A stretch of 64,000 nucleotides of DNA from the NCBI GenBank assembly GCA_018398585.1, contig JAGTTD010000001.1:870501-934500 (forward strand), written 5' to 3'. Position 1 is the stretch's first letter. Each line of letters starts with the position of its first letter. Position numbers and translations under genes: made by a program. The stretch is from Simmondsia chinensis. Its lineage: Eukaryota > Streptophyta > Magnoliopsida > Caryophyllales > Simmondsiaceae. Under the pieces are notes generated by a model. The model was not told the origin of the DNA. It saw only the letters and a program-made list of their open reading frames with translations, and did not search any database. Shown here piece after piece: positions 33,475 through 45,123 of the stretch.

Positions 33475-33890
33475 CGACCTTTGAGGCTTGGCTTGTTCAC
33501 ATTAAGCTTGTCTCGGGCTCGGCTCAAAGCTCACTAAGCTCAGAAAGTTCACGCTCAAGCTCAGCTCATCAAAAGCTCAAGGCTAGCTTGGCTTGGCTTG
33601 ATCTAAGCTCAACGAACTTCAAATTAAGCTTGCAATATTTCTCCTCATTTATAGCTTGTTTAGACTCGTTTAAGCTCATGCTTGGCTCAAATTCGGGTTC
33701 ATTGGGTATTATTTAATCAAATATATTACATTAAAGAAGGTCGCTTAGGCTCGCAAGCCTACAAGCTCAAGTTTCACTAGGCTCAGGCTTACCTCAATCA
33801 ACTAAACTAGCTAGCTCAACTTGATTCTTGATCACCTCAACCGAGCCTTTTGTGCTATATGAACTAGCTGAGCTCATTTACGCCCCTCGT
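33475..33890. mobile_element. Diverged copy of the hAT-type MITE, reverse orientation
   Basis: 'gctcggctcaaagctcac', 'attaagcttgcaatattt', 'aagctcatgcttggctcaaa', ending 'gctcatttacgcccct', follow the order of the 29.6-kb MITE read in reverse. Heavily mutated, no clean TSD. Confidence 0.55.
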
Positions 33891-33949
33891 TTTCAGTTAC
33901 AGAAGTAAGGAGTATGCTAGACCGCCTAATCAAATAAAACAACCTGTGA

Positions 33950-34720
33950 ATCTCCTCTTTAGAAACTCTCGTGTTCTACCATTTCAAACCCAACACAGTG
34001 CTAGAACATAGGTCTTCACTCATCAACTTAAACTTTTGAAATGGTCGATTTCTCGGCTTGCAACTCTTATCTGGCGCTTCATTACCCTCACAAAGAACAT
34101 GAGAGGCTCAATACTCCACAAAATGTCGTACCAATATCCCAGCTGTCCTCAATTATAGTCCTGATTTTCCAAGGGAACTGAAATTCACACCAGCTAACTC
34201 GAATTACAATTAGATCTCAATATAATTGAAACTAATAGGCGTAATAAATCGGATTAATAATTTTAAAACATACTACTCAACAGAACTAGGCCTTCCCAGC
34301 ATGAGTACACACAGATGTTTCATATATTTGAAGCCAAAAATAAAAACACAAGAAGAAATACACAACAAGAACAAATATCACTCGGTTACGTCATCTATAG
34401 AATCTCAATACACCAATTTAGCAATAAGAATAAAACAGCTCGGCTTTCCTATAATTCCTTACAAGATCAATTACCAAGATAAGTTCCGAGCGGGATCAAA
34501 TATCTAACAAAATGATACGAGCAGGCTAGTGAATGCATGCTTATAGGTCCTTCATTCATGATTTTAAACTTTTGGATAGTTGATTCTTTGATATAGTATC
34601 AGAACTTTGCCTATACTTCAAACCTAATAAGCATTCATGGTAAGAGCGCATACTAAAGTATATTCACCTACAAGTTTAAATTTTTGGGATGATTAATGCA
34701 ATGTTTCACTACACATGAAC
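33950..34720. repeat. TRIM-like LTR debris
   Basis: Contains 'caacttaaacttttgaaatg' at 34022 and again a similar phrase at 34560, 'tatagtatcagaacttt' (PBS-like) near 34598, and words shared with the 5.6-6.0 kb fragment. No coding capacity and no boundaries can be set. Confidence 0.3.
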
Positions 34721-35023
34721 TAGAAGCTGCGACCCTGGAACACTCCTTGTAGATTTCTGATAGCATTTTCATGGTTTACAAACCCCATGAACCAAAACTC
34801 ATAGATAACCTGAATTTGTTTCTCAGCTAGGTTGAAGTTGCTTTGTTGAAGTCCAATAACCACCTACTACGCATAGGGTAGCAAATCGTAAGTGCTGGTA
34901 ATCTTTCAAATTGGATATATACGTTTGTAAAAATAGCAATAGCAGGTAGCAGTTTAAGCAGTTGTATTTAGTACTTTGAGTAGCCGTAGAAATGTGAGTG
35001 AGTGACAAAAAGTAGCAGCAGCA

Positions 35024-35187
35024 GGTAGCTGTTTGGTGGCCAAAATGTTGATGCCAATCCCAAATAACACATTCGAATCATTAAATGTAACCTTATAGGC
35101 AAAAAAAATCACAAAAAGAAGCAAAATGGAAGGTGATAAAATGAACATCCTAATGGATGGCCTAGATGCCAATAAACACAGCCTAAA
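35024..35187. mobile_element. Small MITE-like element
   Basis: The left end 'tagctgtttggtggcc' and the complemented right end 'taggctgtgtttattggc' are imperfect inverted repeats about 164 bp apart. The membrane-like frame across it is a by-product of composition. Confidence 0.35.
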
Positions 35188-35404
35188 AGTGATTCCTTCA
35201 TTGAGTGCCAAGCAAAAGGGATCAGAAATTGAGCAGGGCAATGAGGCCCACCTCTTTTCGATCATCACAATGGGTAGGAATCAGTAAAAAAATGAGAAAC
35301 AGAGCAATTGTTGCACTAATTGGATCAACAGAAGTGTTACTAAAAGCATCTGATGAATCAGAAATGTGTTTCTTGACAGCAAGTGGCAACGAATTTCAGC
35401 ATAG

Positions 35405-35513
35405 ATCTACAAAATACAAATGTCTCCGGAAACAGCCTCCCTGTAGGGGGAAGGCTACATACATCCCACCCCCTAGACCCTGCATATATGGGAGCCCTTG
35501 AGGCACTGGGTTT

Positions 35514-35544
<31 letters not shown>

Positions 35545-35562
35545 ATCTACAAAATACAAATG
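35405..35562 (+). mobile_element. Young 5'-truncated TTG-tailed SINE, perfect 18-base TSD
   Basis: 'atctacaaaatacaaatg' is repeated exactly at 35405-35422 and 35545-35562. The insert (35423-35544) starts at 'tctccggaaacagcc', has the tail ('gaaggctacatacatccc', 'agaccctgcatatatgggag') and ten or so uninterrupted TTG units. The intact TSD and long clean tail suggest recent insertion. Confidence 0.92.
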
Positions 35563-35787
35563 ACTTTATACAAAGCAATACAACAAGAAACAAGATCAGA
35601 ACAACACAAGCAAGATTTCTATGGTTTGGATCAGTTGAAAAACTTTGCTTGTCTTGCTCTGATCATTTTTTTTTCCTAGTTGTATTTTCTTTGTATAATC
35701 TTCTACATTTTCAAGAAGTTCAGACATCTCTATGGCTTCTACAAAGATATACTAGAATGAGCTAGAGAGAGCATACGCCAATGCAAA

Positions 35788-35925
35788 TTTGATCCTGATG
35801 GTTAAATTACCAAGGCTGAGTCCACAAGATACAAGGTTTTAGGTTCAAGTCGCCCATCCCAGCCAACCTAACTACCCAAAATAAGGGTCAGCAAGTGTGT
35901 ACGGCTACCCCATTCAAAAAACAGA
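35788..35925 (+). mobile_element. tRNA-derived SINE-like segment
   Basis: Has a tRNA-like layout: 'gatggttaaattaccaagg', then box B-like 'aggttcaagtcgccc'. Box A is degenerate. No TSD found. Confidence 0.4.
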
Positions 35926-36484
35926 ACCTTTAAAGATTACACCATTAAAGATTTCTTCCTTATTTTCAGCCAAAATGAAGCCTTTATATGAGTTATGGTG
36001 CAATTTTTAAGCAGAAAACCACATAATTTGACACACTGTCACATAGAATATTGAACAACAACAAAGTAACTCAAAGAATCACTTAGTCTCTGAAACAAGT
36101 ACACTACTATAATTGTCAACAAACTTACCATCTCAATAGCTTTAAACAGATGAACAAAAGCCAATAGATTGTTTTCAAACTCTTAACATGTTAATACCCA
36201 TTGAGCTTAAAAGTGCGAACAATTATTGGGATTTGTATTTAAGACCTATCAATCCAGAGAATTTTTAATATCATATGAAGGAACCATTTATTCCAAAAGT
36301 CTAGAGATGGCTCTATATTCTTACCAAAAAAACACCTCTTAATTGCTTATAATAAGGCTTTAGCATAAATTTTGCGCAAATTCAAAATCTAAATCATCCA
36401 GAGAATGCTCCACTTAAACAGACAAGCAATTCAAGAAAATTTTCAAAAATAATTAAATTATAATTCAGAACTTATGTTAAAATT
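35926..36484. other. Spacer, no gene seen
   Basis: AT-rich, nothing recognised. Confidence 0.5.
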
Positions 36485-37030
36485 TCATCGGAGTTGGCAT
36501 ACATAAGATCCACATACAAGGCAGTGGGTAACCATCATAAAACCAATTGGTATTAGGTGGAGTAATCAACTAGCCTCATATGTTGGTTTTTTCTTTCCTG
36601 CAACTCTTATGTGGTATTCACATTTGACTCACATGTAGAGTTCTTAACACTCCCCTCACATGTTAGTCATCAACAATCGCACCCATCGCCTTCTTCGCTC
36701 TAATTGGGAATTATTTCCAATTGGAGCTAACAAGTACTGGAGAGGCTCTCAGCCCAACAAATTGAAATGCATCCCTCTTTTAGAGGATACAGTGCGTCAA
36801 ACAAGAGCCAAGGATCATCTACGCGCTTTGATACCACATTAAATTTCACCGGGCCTTATGCCCGACCCATTGGGTTGGCTTATAGGAGGTCCACATATAA
36901 GCTCGTAAAAAGCCAATTACCAAGAAACTCGTGACCTTTTCGTTAACAAGACTGTGATACCATATCAAGAAACCAACATCCCCAAAAGCTTAAGTTGAGA
37001 GGTTAAAGCCCCATGATTTGTTTTATACTC
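36485..37030 (-). mobile_element. TRIM-like element (two LTR-like ends, no coding)
   Basis: On the minus strand an LTR-like block ends 'ccggtgaaatttaa' (about 36840) and is followed at once by 'tggtatcaaagc', the initiator-tRNA-Met PBS type. About 170 bp of non-coding interior lead to a purine-rich 'gaggggagtg' PPT. A second LTR-like block then runs from 'ttaagaactctacatgtgag' to 'ccgatgaaattttaa' (36487). Both blocks share their ends but are diverged. This fits a terminal-repeat retrotransposon in miniature. It needs a gag-pol donor elsewhere. Confidence 0.5.
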
Positions 37031-37176
37031 CAACAATTTACAAACGCTGCCATATATCTCCAGCAAGAACCTCAGTTTTCACTGCGACTCGATCGAATCT
37101 GATCACATCACACAATTAAGGTCACACATTTAAATATCATGCGCCGCAAATAAAATCAAACAAGTCAAATGAAACG

Positions 37177-37380
37177 GAAACCCTAGAATTCGGAAGCAAA
37201 CAACAAAATGATTAAGTAATGCTCACTCTTGCTCGACTTCGAGGAAGCAGGAGAAGCCGACACGTAGGGTTTGAACTCGAAATGCATTGCGGTGGCGCCG
37301 GAGAACGCCAAGGCGGTGTGCTTCACTCCCGGCGGCGTCGGTGGTTGGTGTAGATTGTGTCGTAATATGCGCAACACAGT
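37177..37380 (-). CDS. Possible exon of an unrecognised gene
   Basis: A GC-rich island in AT-rich DNA. The minus strand encodes about 50 residues from a Met at 37377 (L-R-I-L-R-H-N-L-H-Q, P-P-G-V-K-H-T-A, F-S-G-A-T-A-M-H-F-E-F-K-P-Y-V), then a Ser-rich stretch ending at a possible splice donor ('gcaagagtgagc', near 37230). Codon use and composition look coding. I do not recognise the family, and no downstream exon can be assigned on this strand. It may be the first exon of a gene, or a captured or relict exon. Confidence 0.4.
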
Positions 37381-38226
37381 CAGGTAAGCAGCTGTGAAGT
37401 TTGATATTTATTTTTAATAGGAATTTTCTAACATGAGTTCAATCCATACATGTTAAGTTATATTAATTATTAATTTTTTTATTAAATATAAAATTTATTA
37501 TTATTATTTTTATATTTGGTCAATTAAATATTAGAATATAGTATAATTAATATATCTTAATATATGTTCAATGGACACATGTTAGAAAAACTTTTTTTAA
37601 TATAGGATTTGGGGTTTAAAACTGATCTATTTAGGAACATATTATATTTCTTTAATATAATAATAAGTGAAGAAAAGTATAAATTACTCTTATTTGATAG
37701 TTGGACATAAAAATTAAAGTAAAGGTCTGGTAATTAAATATAGACAAAATTAACTGATTTGTAAAATTTTATTCCCCTTTACATTAGAAATCGAGTAAAA
37801 AAAAGGAGAATAGAGGTGAGATTTAACTCTATTACATCTAAAAGAATTGGCAAATTATAATTGTAATAACAGTTTATTTCGATCATTCTTATACAGTTCT
37901 TACATGTTCAAACTTTAACTAGACGATTTTTCTTTATATGTTTATACGTTAACATTTTTACATTCCTTTTAAAAATGATGAATTTCTTTTTTTTAATTAC
38001 ATACACGAAATTTGAAATATTTAATAATCTAAAATATCTAGCATCATAAATAAATAGTAATTTAATATTATACATATGTTTGAATTTATATGAGTAGGAT
38101 GAGATAATCCATAGTTGACCTCTATCAGACTTGGTGTACATACAGGCCAATTGGGCCAAAACCCTTTAATTAACGGGCCTATTTCACTTTTAAAACAACA
38201 AATATTCGCTAGTGACAGTTGGGTAC
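37381..38226. other. AT-rich spacer
   Basis: Very AT-rich. No gene. If the 37.2-kb exon is real, its promoter would lie here, but no element can be pointed out. Confidence 0.4.
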
Positions 38227-38432
38227 TACAACTCATTACCATACAACAACAATAACAATAGACCCAGTGCTTAAAAGGCTTCCGTCTAAGCAGGATCTGA
38301 AGGGTAGATATAGACAGTTTTACCTCTTCAATGTGTAACCCTGCCAAGAGGCTATTTCCGAGAACTCTCAATCTTACAGGGTTGGCAACACGAAGACTTC
38401 CCAGGAGGTCACCGTACAATTCATTACCATAC
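38227..38432 (-). mobile_element. TTG-tailed SINE truncated within the 5S head, 18-base TSD
   Basis: Insertion 38245-38414 bracketed by 'tacaactcattaccatac' (38227-38244) and 'tacaattcattaccatac' (38415-38432). The minus strand starts within 5S ('ggtgacctcctgggaagtct') and continues through the diverged tail to the TTG repeats. The abrupt start inside the head is typical of target-primed 5' truncation. Confidence 0.88.
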
Positions 38433-38587
38433 TAAGTAATATTAATGAATTATTCTTCATAGTCCATTGAATGCTAAAATTTTATTAGAGTTGGTACATG
38501 TATGGAGCAACGGTCGAGTAAACTTATATATTAATTTTTTTTCTTTCGTAAATCTAATTTGGGACTTACATAAAAGTTTTCTTACAC

Positions 38588-38687
38588 NNNNNNNNNNNNN
38601 NNNNNNNNNNNNNNNNNNNNNNNNNNNNNNNNNNNNNNNNNNNNNNNNNNNNNNNNNNNNNNNNNNNNNNNNNNNNNNNNNNNNNNN
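38588..38687. other. Assembly gap (100 N)
   Basis: Exactly 100 N, a placeholder length. The 16 bases before it ('aaaagttttcttacac', 38572-38587) are identical to the 16 after it (38688-38703), so the flanking contigs probably overlap or a repeat collapsed. Any reading frame crossing it is meaningless. Confidence 0.98.
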
Positions 38688-38852
38688 AAAAGTTTTCTTA
38701 CACTTCCTACATTTAAGTCTATTTCTCTCCATTTTAATTAAAAACGACTGTGCAACGGATCCAAGATTCATTTGAAAGGTCCTCGACGCATCATGCATCT
38801 TTACAAGAACTTGTTACGTTAAACAAGAAACCATGACCCTATTAACACATCT

Positions 38853-39128
38853 TAGGCCATGTTTGGCTTACCACGTGAATTGAATTCCTATAAAAAGTTA
38901 TTTCTCAAAATTCAATCATGTGTTAACTTGTTAAGAAGCATATGCAAAATATTTGGTAGCCAGAATGTGCATATAACTTCCTCCGGGAAGTAGTTACTAG
39001 CAAATGAATTAAAACTTACCCGAGGGTTAGGTAAATTAACTTCTTAACATTTTAAAGGAAGTGCAAAATGCTTACTCATTTTGGCTACTTTTTGCCAATT
39101 AATTTACATTCTAATAATCAAACAGAAG
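38853..39128. mobile_element. MITE-like repeat
   Basis: Starts 'ggccatgtttggcttacca' and ends 'ctaataatcaaacagaag'. The interior ('gaattgaattcctataaaaa', 'aaaacttacccgagggttag') matches the repeat at 21715-22005. Confidence 0.45.
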
Positions 39129-39160
39129 TTCAGTACTTAACCGTGGATAAAGTAACTTAC

Positions 39161-39388
39161 CACAATAACAACAGACCCAGTGCCTCAAGGGCTCCCGCCT
39201 AAGCAGGGTCTAGGAGGGGTGGATGTACGCAGCCTTACCCCTTCAGGGTGTAATCCTATAACGAGGCCGTTTTTGAGAACCCCCAACCCTATAGGGTTGG
39301 CAACATGAGGACTTCTCAAGAGATCAACTATTCTGATATTATTCTCATTCAAACATAATTAATTTTAAAATTTTAATGACATCCGGAC
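39161..39388 (-). mobile_element. 5S-headed SINE, near full length
   Basis: Minus strand: a decayed 5S head ('ccggatgtcattaaaatttt' at the outer end, then 'gagatc..ttgagaagtcctc', 'atgttgcc') and a well-kept tail ('ggtaaggctgcgtacatcca', 'agaccctgcttaggcgggag', 'cttgaggcactggg') with TTG-type repeats. The head has mutated faster than the tail. Confidence 0.82.
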
Positions 39389-40169
39389 CTACTGTAAAAT
39401 GGAAATAGTAGAGAAGTAATGAGTAAGGCAGTAACTGGGGTCAGTTGCATTAAATGTGTCGAGCTAGCTATTTGGTGGTCAAGACTCAACGTCTCACACT
39501 CTTTTAACTTTTTCATTTTTAGTGCAACCTGGTGGCGGAGCCGCTTGCTTTCCCACGAAACATTAAATTCACAAGTGACTTTTACTTCCATTTTTCACAT
39601 TTATACCGTATATAAACTTGGTAAATTGTACGTAAGTAAAGATTATCGAAATATTTTTGCTGTGACCGATAAGAATAACATAAAGGAGAAGCAAAAACAC
39701 GAGAAATTTCACCTAAATGAAACAATAAGAAAGATAAAAGCTATTTACAAGTACATGCTGCATATGACCAGCTAGCTCTTAAATATCGGATCTAAAATAT
39801 TAAATAGACTAAAATACCCTAAGGTCCCTACATCCCGTGGCAACTATATGGGATTAACTCTATAAATGCTATAATTATCTGACCATAAAGATTATTGAAA
39901 AATGGCTCAAGAGTCTCAAGTTCAAGACCAGAGCTTTCAGTTTATTTAAAAAAAAGAAACAAAAGGCCAAAACTTTATGATTTTTATACCATACTAAAAT
40001 GAATATAAAAAATAATCGCCCAAGAATACATAAATCCAATTTGAACATTCATCAATCTTATAAGTTTGTAGCATCCACAATTTATCACCGATATCTTTGG
40101 ATGCTATGAAAACAACGAAAACTTCGCTCTACTAGACACGATATTTACTCATTTTTAATATAAATATCA
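39389..40169. other. Spacer, no gene seen
   Basis: The open frame at 39419-39775 has no recognisable family features. Otherwise AT-rich. Confidence 0.4.
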
Positions 40170-40174
40170 CATTC

Positions 40175-40309
40175 TATTAGGATAATAGAGTTATTTATAT
40201 TATTATTATTAGCCCAGAAGCTTTCTTGTAATTGTACTTTCATTGATTTCTCTATATATATGATACCTCAATACCCTGTTGGGTATGTTACCATAACTCT
40301 TCTCTCACG
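40175..40309 (+). repeat. 5' LTR of the copia element
   Basis: 135 bp. Starts 'tattaggataatagag' and ends 'cttctctcacg'. Contains 'ctctatatatatgata', a likely TATA region. The ends are TA..CG where TG..CA would be usual. I estimate about 90% identity to the 3' LTR by eye, with a 3-bp indel. Confidence 0.88.
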
Positions 40310-40601
40310 TAGTATCAGAGTACTACCCTTGATACCCTCTTCTCTCCACGGCGCCTCACCCTCTCGCCGCGGCACGTCCGGCTGACGCCCCCTCATGTTG
40401 GCTGCCGCCGTCTCTCTCCCGGACGAACGGCCCGCCGTTCTCCCGACCCTCACTTCTCCACGCGGCTACTCCTCCCTTGCGCCGCCGCCCTACTTCACGC
40501 CACGCTGTTGCCGTCTTTCCTCACGCCCGACCTCCGCCTCGTCTCTTCGGTCCGATCTCAGAAGGCATAGTCCGTGTATTTCTCTTCGATTGGTGAATCT
40601 A

Positions 40602-42020
40602 TGGCTAGCAACCCATCGCCCTCCTCCTCCTCTCCAACTGCTCCGATCACCATCGACCACCCTTCCCCGGTGAACCCATCTCCGGCCGACCGTCAATACC
40701 CCCAACTCTTGGCTCTCTTCCTCCCGCCGTCACCTTTGCTCCCTCTATCGGGTACACCTATGGTATGTCCCTTCCCAATTACAGCTCTCAAAGTTTATTT
40801 TCTATGTCTCCAGGTATTGATCATGCATCATCGATCTCTGGCCTATCTCCTACCCCTCCCGGTTCCCTAGCCGTGCCCTTCTCTGGGTATCACCAACTGG
40901 CCCTCCCTTCGGCTCCCCTCCCCACATTGTCTTTCACTAGCCTGGTTATTGTTAAACTTGATACCCCAACAGATTATCGTGCCTAGCATGAACAAGTCTC
41001 CATGCTCCTTCGTGCCCATCACTTAATGGGCTTTCTTGATGGCTCATTACCTTCCCCTCCTTCTCAAATTCAAATCCCCACTGGTGCCTTCATCTCTAAC
41101 CCTGATCATCAAACTTGGGTTTGTATTGATCAGAGTATTGGGGCCTGACTCTCGGCCTCTCTCGCTTGCCTAGTCCTGAACAATGTTATCCATCACCCAA
41201 CCTCCAAGGCCATGTGGGATTGCCCTAGCTAAAAGATTACGTGACCACTCTCTAGCCAAAGAATTTGACCTCCGCTCCCAACTTGTCACTCTTCGCAAAG
41301 ATAACAAAACCATGACTGCATACCTAACCAAGCTGAAGACCATTGCCGATAACCTTGCTGCCATAGATTCTCCTATCTCGGATCGTGAATTAATGCACTA
41401 TGCCCTCTTTGGTCTTCCACCTGAATATGCAGCCTTCGGTACATTCACTCATCAGTCCCTCTCTGGATCTTCCCTTTGAGTGCCTTAAAACTGCACTACT
41501 GGATGAAGAACCTTCCATCTCCCGGATTCAGTTACTGTCTTCCTTCGATCATGCGCGTGTCCCTGCCACCTCAGGTGAGCCATCCGACTCGTTGGGTCAT
41601 GACCGGGATCGTGGGGGTCGTGGTGGTCGTGGCCGTAAGGGTCGTGGGCGCAACTCCAATCGCCAAGGAGGTCAAGGGGGTCGTGGCGGGTGATACAGTC
41701 AATCGCCAACCCCGGGGACAGGCACGGTCAACTTTGGAGCTGCACGCACTCCACCGCAATCTTGGTTCAACAATACTGGCTATGCTCCTCGTCCACCGCA
41801 AGTAGGTATACTTGGCTCTGGTCCTGTTGTTTGTCAGATTTGTCATCAGGTTGGCCATGCTGCTTCTCTTTGCCCCCACTGCTTTGTTCAAACTGATCTC
41901 TCCCACTTCCTCTCTGCCTTGTCGGTTGTGGACTCTGCTGATCCTACGTGGTACCCTGACTCTGAAGCGTCTAATCATATGACCTCTAACCCAGGTATTT
42001 TTACAAAATATTTCGCCGTA
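40602..42020 (+). pseudogene. Copia gag and protease region, broken
   Basis: Begins near the Met-Ala-Ser-Asn at 40602. A gag core at 41183-41479 carries D-L-R-S-Q-L, L-T-K-L-K-T-I-A-D-N-L and L-F-G-L-P-P-E-Y. Then come a basic Gly/Arg-rich stretch and a CCHC knuckle (C-Q-I-C-H-Q-V-G-H-A-A-S-L-C, about 41832-41873). The protease site D-S-G-A is changed to D-S-E-A (about 41958). The frame is broken several times, including a stop at 40984-40986 and a frameshift near 41480. Gag packages the RNA and the protease cleaves the polyprotein. Neither is likely functional here. Confidence 0.85.
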
Positions 42021-43640
42021 CACTGGTTTTAAATCTATTCAAGTTGGTAATGGACCCTTGTTACCTGTTACCCATACTGGCTCCTCTAAATTACGAGCTC
42101 CCAAGCATGATTTAAAACTACCTAACGTCCTTCCAGTGCCTGGTCTCACTTAAAATCTTTTATCTGGTAAACAACTGTGTCGTGACAACAACATTTGTGT
42201 TGAGTTTGACTCTTCCTCCTTTTGTGTTAAGGACAAGGTTACAGGGATGCCCTACTCAAGATGCGCAGTAGCGGTTCTCTATATGGCTTTTCTCCGCATT
42301 TCACAAGACTTGTTGCCCAAACCGCACCCCCAGATCTGTGGCATCGGCGCCTAGGACATTTAGGTCACTCAGTTTTTGATGTTTTACGTTCACGTTGTTT
42401 ACTACGTTCTAGTTCTAGTTCTATTTCCCATTGTCAGGCTTGTTGTCTAGGTAAGTCTCGTCGTTTACCGTTTACTCGTATTTTACATTCAACGACTGCT
42501 CCTTTACAGTTAGTTCATTTTGATGTTTGGCAATCTCCGGTTCAATCAACTTTGGCTTTACGTTATTATGTGATTTTTATTGATGACTATTCTTGCTTCT
42601 CTTGGCTTTATCCGATGCAACGGAAAGACGAAGTGTACTCCATCTTCTCTGACTTTAAGATTTTTGTTGAAAATCAGTTTTCCACTAAAATTAAGTGTTT
42701 TCAAAGTGATGGAGGTCGTGAGTTTGATAACAGGCAAATGGCGGCCCTTTGTCGCACTCACGATATTCACTTTCATCTTTCATGTCCTGATACTTCACAG
42801 CAAAATGAAGTGGCGGAACGTAAGCATCAACATTTAAGTGAAATGGTACGGACCCTTCTCCTTCAAGCTCAACTTCCTTATGAATTTTGGGCAGAAGCAG
42901 CCTGCACTGCCTGTTATATAATTAATCGGCTACCAACTCCTTTACTGCGTAACTTGTCTCCCTTTGAAAAGCTTTTTCATCGGGCCCCTGATTATTACCT
43001 TTTTCGGGTCTTTGGGTGTGCTTGTTTTCCCAACATCACATCCTGTACCGCTCATAAATTAGCCCTGCGCTCCCTCCCTTACGTTTTCCTCGGCTACGCC
43101 GGCCGGTACAAAGGTTACCGCTGTTTGGACCCCACTACTGGTTGTGTTCATATCAGTCGTCATGTGCATTTTGTTGAAAATATTTTCCCATACCCCACGT
43201 TAGTGTCTAGTTGCACAGCATCCCCGTCTAGTGAACTTGTTGAGGTTCCCCTTCCCCTTCTTCCCGGTGCAATGTCTACAGGCACCATGCCTTTGGTCTA
43301 GCGGGCTGCACTAGCCCCGGTTCCTGCTTTGGCCAATGCCGACGCAGGTGCTCGTGGGACTCCTTCGCCTCACCCTTGTGGTGTAGGCCCGTCGGCTCCA
43401 GGGGGTGTCTCGGGTGGTTCCTCACCGACGCCTCTAGCTAGTCCCATCCCTACCTCTCAGTCTCTATCCTGTTCTGACTCAGGCATTACCACGCCTACAG
43501 TCCCGGAGGATTCCTCTCCTGTCCAGCTTGGGCACCCCATGCGTACGCGTCTTAAGGACGGAATTCGCAAGACCAAGCACATCCTATCCCTCGGCTCCGT
43601 TGTTGTGATTCAGGAACCCACTTCTTTTTCTCAGGGCACA
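42021..43640 (+). pseudogene. Copia integrase region
   Basis: The longest intact frame, 42261-43301. An HHCC zinc-binding domain (L-W-H-R-R-L-G-H-L, then H-C-Q-A-C-C-L-G-K) precedes the catalytic core: H-F-D-V-W, F-I-D-D-Y-S (first and second Asp region), S-D-G-G-R-E-F, and N-E-V-A-E-R-K-H carrying the Glu. C-terminal V-F-G-C-A-C-F and F-L-G-Y follow. A TAG at 43299-43301 separates this from a Pro/Ser-rich linker (to about 43640) in which M-R-T-R is visible. Integrase inserts the cDNA copy. The core residues look intact, though the polyprotein frame is not. Confidence 0.88.
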
Positions 43641-43659
43641 CCCTCAGTGGCAGGAAGCC

Positions 43660-45060
43660 ATGGCTGAGGAATTTAATGCTCTTATTCAAAATCACACTTG
43701 GGATCTCGTACCTCCCTCTCCTTCTCACTATGTTGTTGGGAGCACTTGGAAATATAGGGTTAAGTATAAACTAGATGGTTTAGTCGATCGCTTCAAGGCT
43801 CGCCTTGTTGCCCAGGGCTTTCATCAGCATGAAGGTATTGATTACACCGAAACGTTTAGCCCTGTTGTAAAACCCACAACTATCAGGTTCATACTGGCCC
43901 TTGCTGTTACAAAATCCTGGCCCATTCGCCAACTTGATGTGAAAAACGCGTTTTTACATGGTTTTTTGAATGAGGAAGTGTACATGCGTCAGCCACCTGG
44001 GTTCATCCACCCTACATTCCCTACGCATCTATGCCGACTACGCAAAGCCCTATACGGCTTAAAACAGGCTCCCCGGGCCCAGTTTCACAGATTTAGCACG
44101 TTCCTCTTCTGTCTTGGGTTCTACTGTAGTAAGACAAATCCTTCCCTATTTATTCATCCCCTACCCGCATTGTGTGCCTTTTGCTCTATGTTGATGACAC
44201 CATCCTCACCGGCTCTAACACTACGCTTCTCAGTCAACTAACCGCCTCCCGATTCATCGCTTCCCTACCCGCCTCCCGCTCCACTATTTCCTCAGTATTG
44301 AGGCCAAACGATCCCGCCATGGCCTTTTCCTCTCTCAGCTTAAATATGCCCTGGACCTTCTTCGCAAGCATGACATGCTTGAGGCCAAACCTGTACAAAC
44401 ACCGATACCAGCCCGAGCACAACCTTCTTTGACCAATGGGGACCTCCTAGCCGATCCCACCGAGTTCCGTAGTACAGTGGGTGCACTCGAGTACTTAACC
44501 ATGACCCGTCCAGACATATGCTTTGCGGTTAACAGTGTGTCCCAGTTCATGCATGCTCCCATGACGTCTCATTGGCAAATGGTGAAGCACATCCTGCGAT
44601 ACCTTAAGCTCACTCTTGATCACGGTCTCACCATTACTCCTGGGTGGCTTATGCTGATGCTGATTGGGGTGGTTGTCCTGATACGCGACGCTCTACTATA
44701 GGTTTTGCTCTTTTCCTTGATCCTAATCTCATATCCTGGCGCGCTAAAAAGTAGCCCACAGTTGCGAAGTCTACCACTGAGTCTGAGTATCGTGCCGTTG
44801 CCAAAGTCGTAGCAGAGTGTGACTGGATCCGATACTTGATGCGTGACTTGGGTCTGCGGCACACTAGTTCGATTCTTATTTACTGTGATAACGTGTCTGC
44901 TACTTACCTTGCTGCAAATCCTATCTCTAATGATCGTAGCAAAACGTTGATGTCGATTTTCACTATGTTCGTGAAAAGGTTGTCAAGGGTGACATCTAGG
45001 TTGAATTTACTCCTACTACCAAGCAGGTTGCTGATATTTTTACAAAAGGGTTAGCTACTG
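43660..45060 (+). pseudogene. Copia reverse transcriptase and RNase H, frameshifted
   Basis: The RT starts A-E-E-F-N-A-L, then [29 protein letters not shown] and [20 protein letters not shown] follows. A frameshift before about 44170 puts the catalytic Y-V-D-D box (about 44185) in another frame. RNase H traces continue with T-E-S-E-Y-R-A and a 'CDN' motif near 44885. Stops and frameshifts are frequent. Confidence 0.88.
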
Positions 45061-45123
45061 CTTGCTTCCGCTGCCACAAAACCAATCTGCACGTTGGTGC
45101 CTTGAGTATAGATTGAGGGGGCG

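Noticed and set aside
34954..35268. Membrane-protein frame on the minus strand
   Set aside because: It coincides with a small MITE-like element with inverted ends. Hydrophobicity follows from T-rich sequence.
38457..38798. Open frames crossing the N gap on both strands
   Set aside because: They depend on translating 100 unknown bases.
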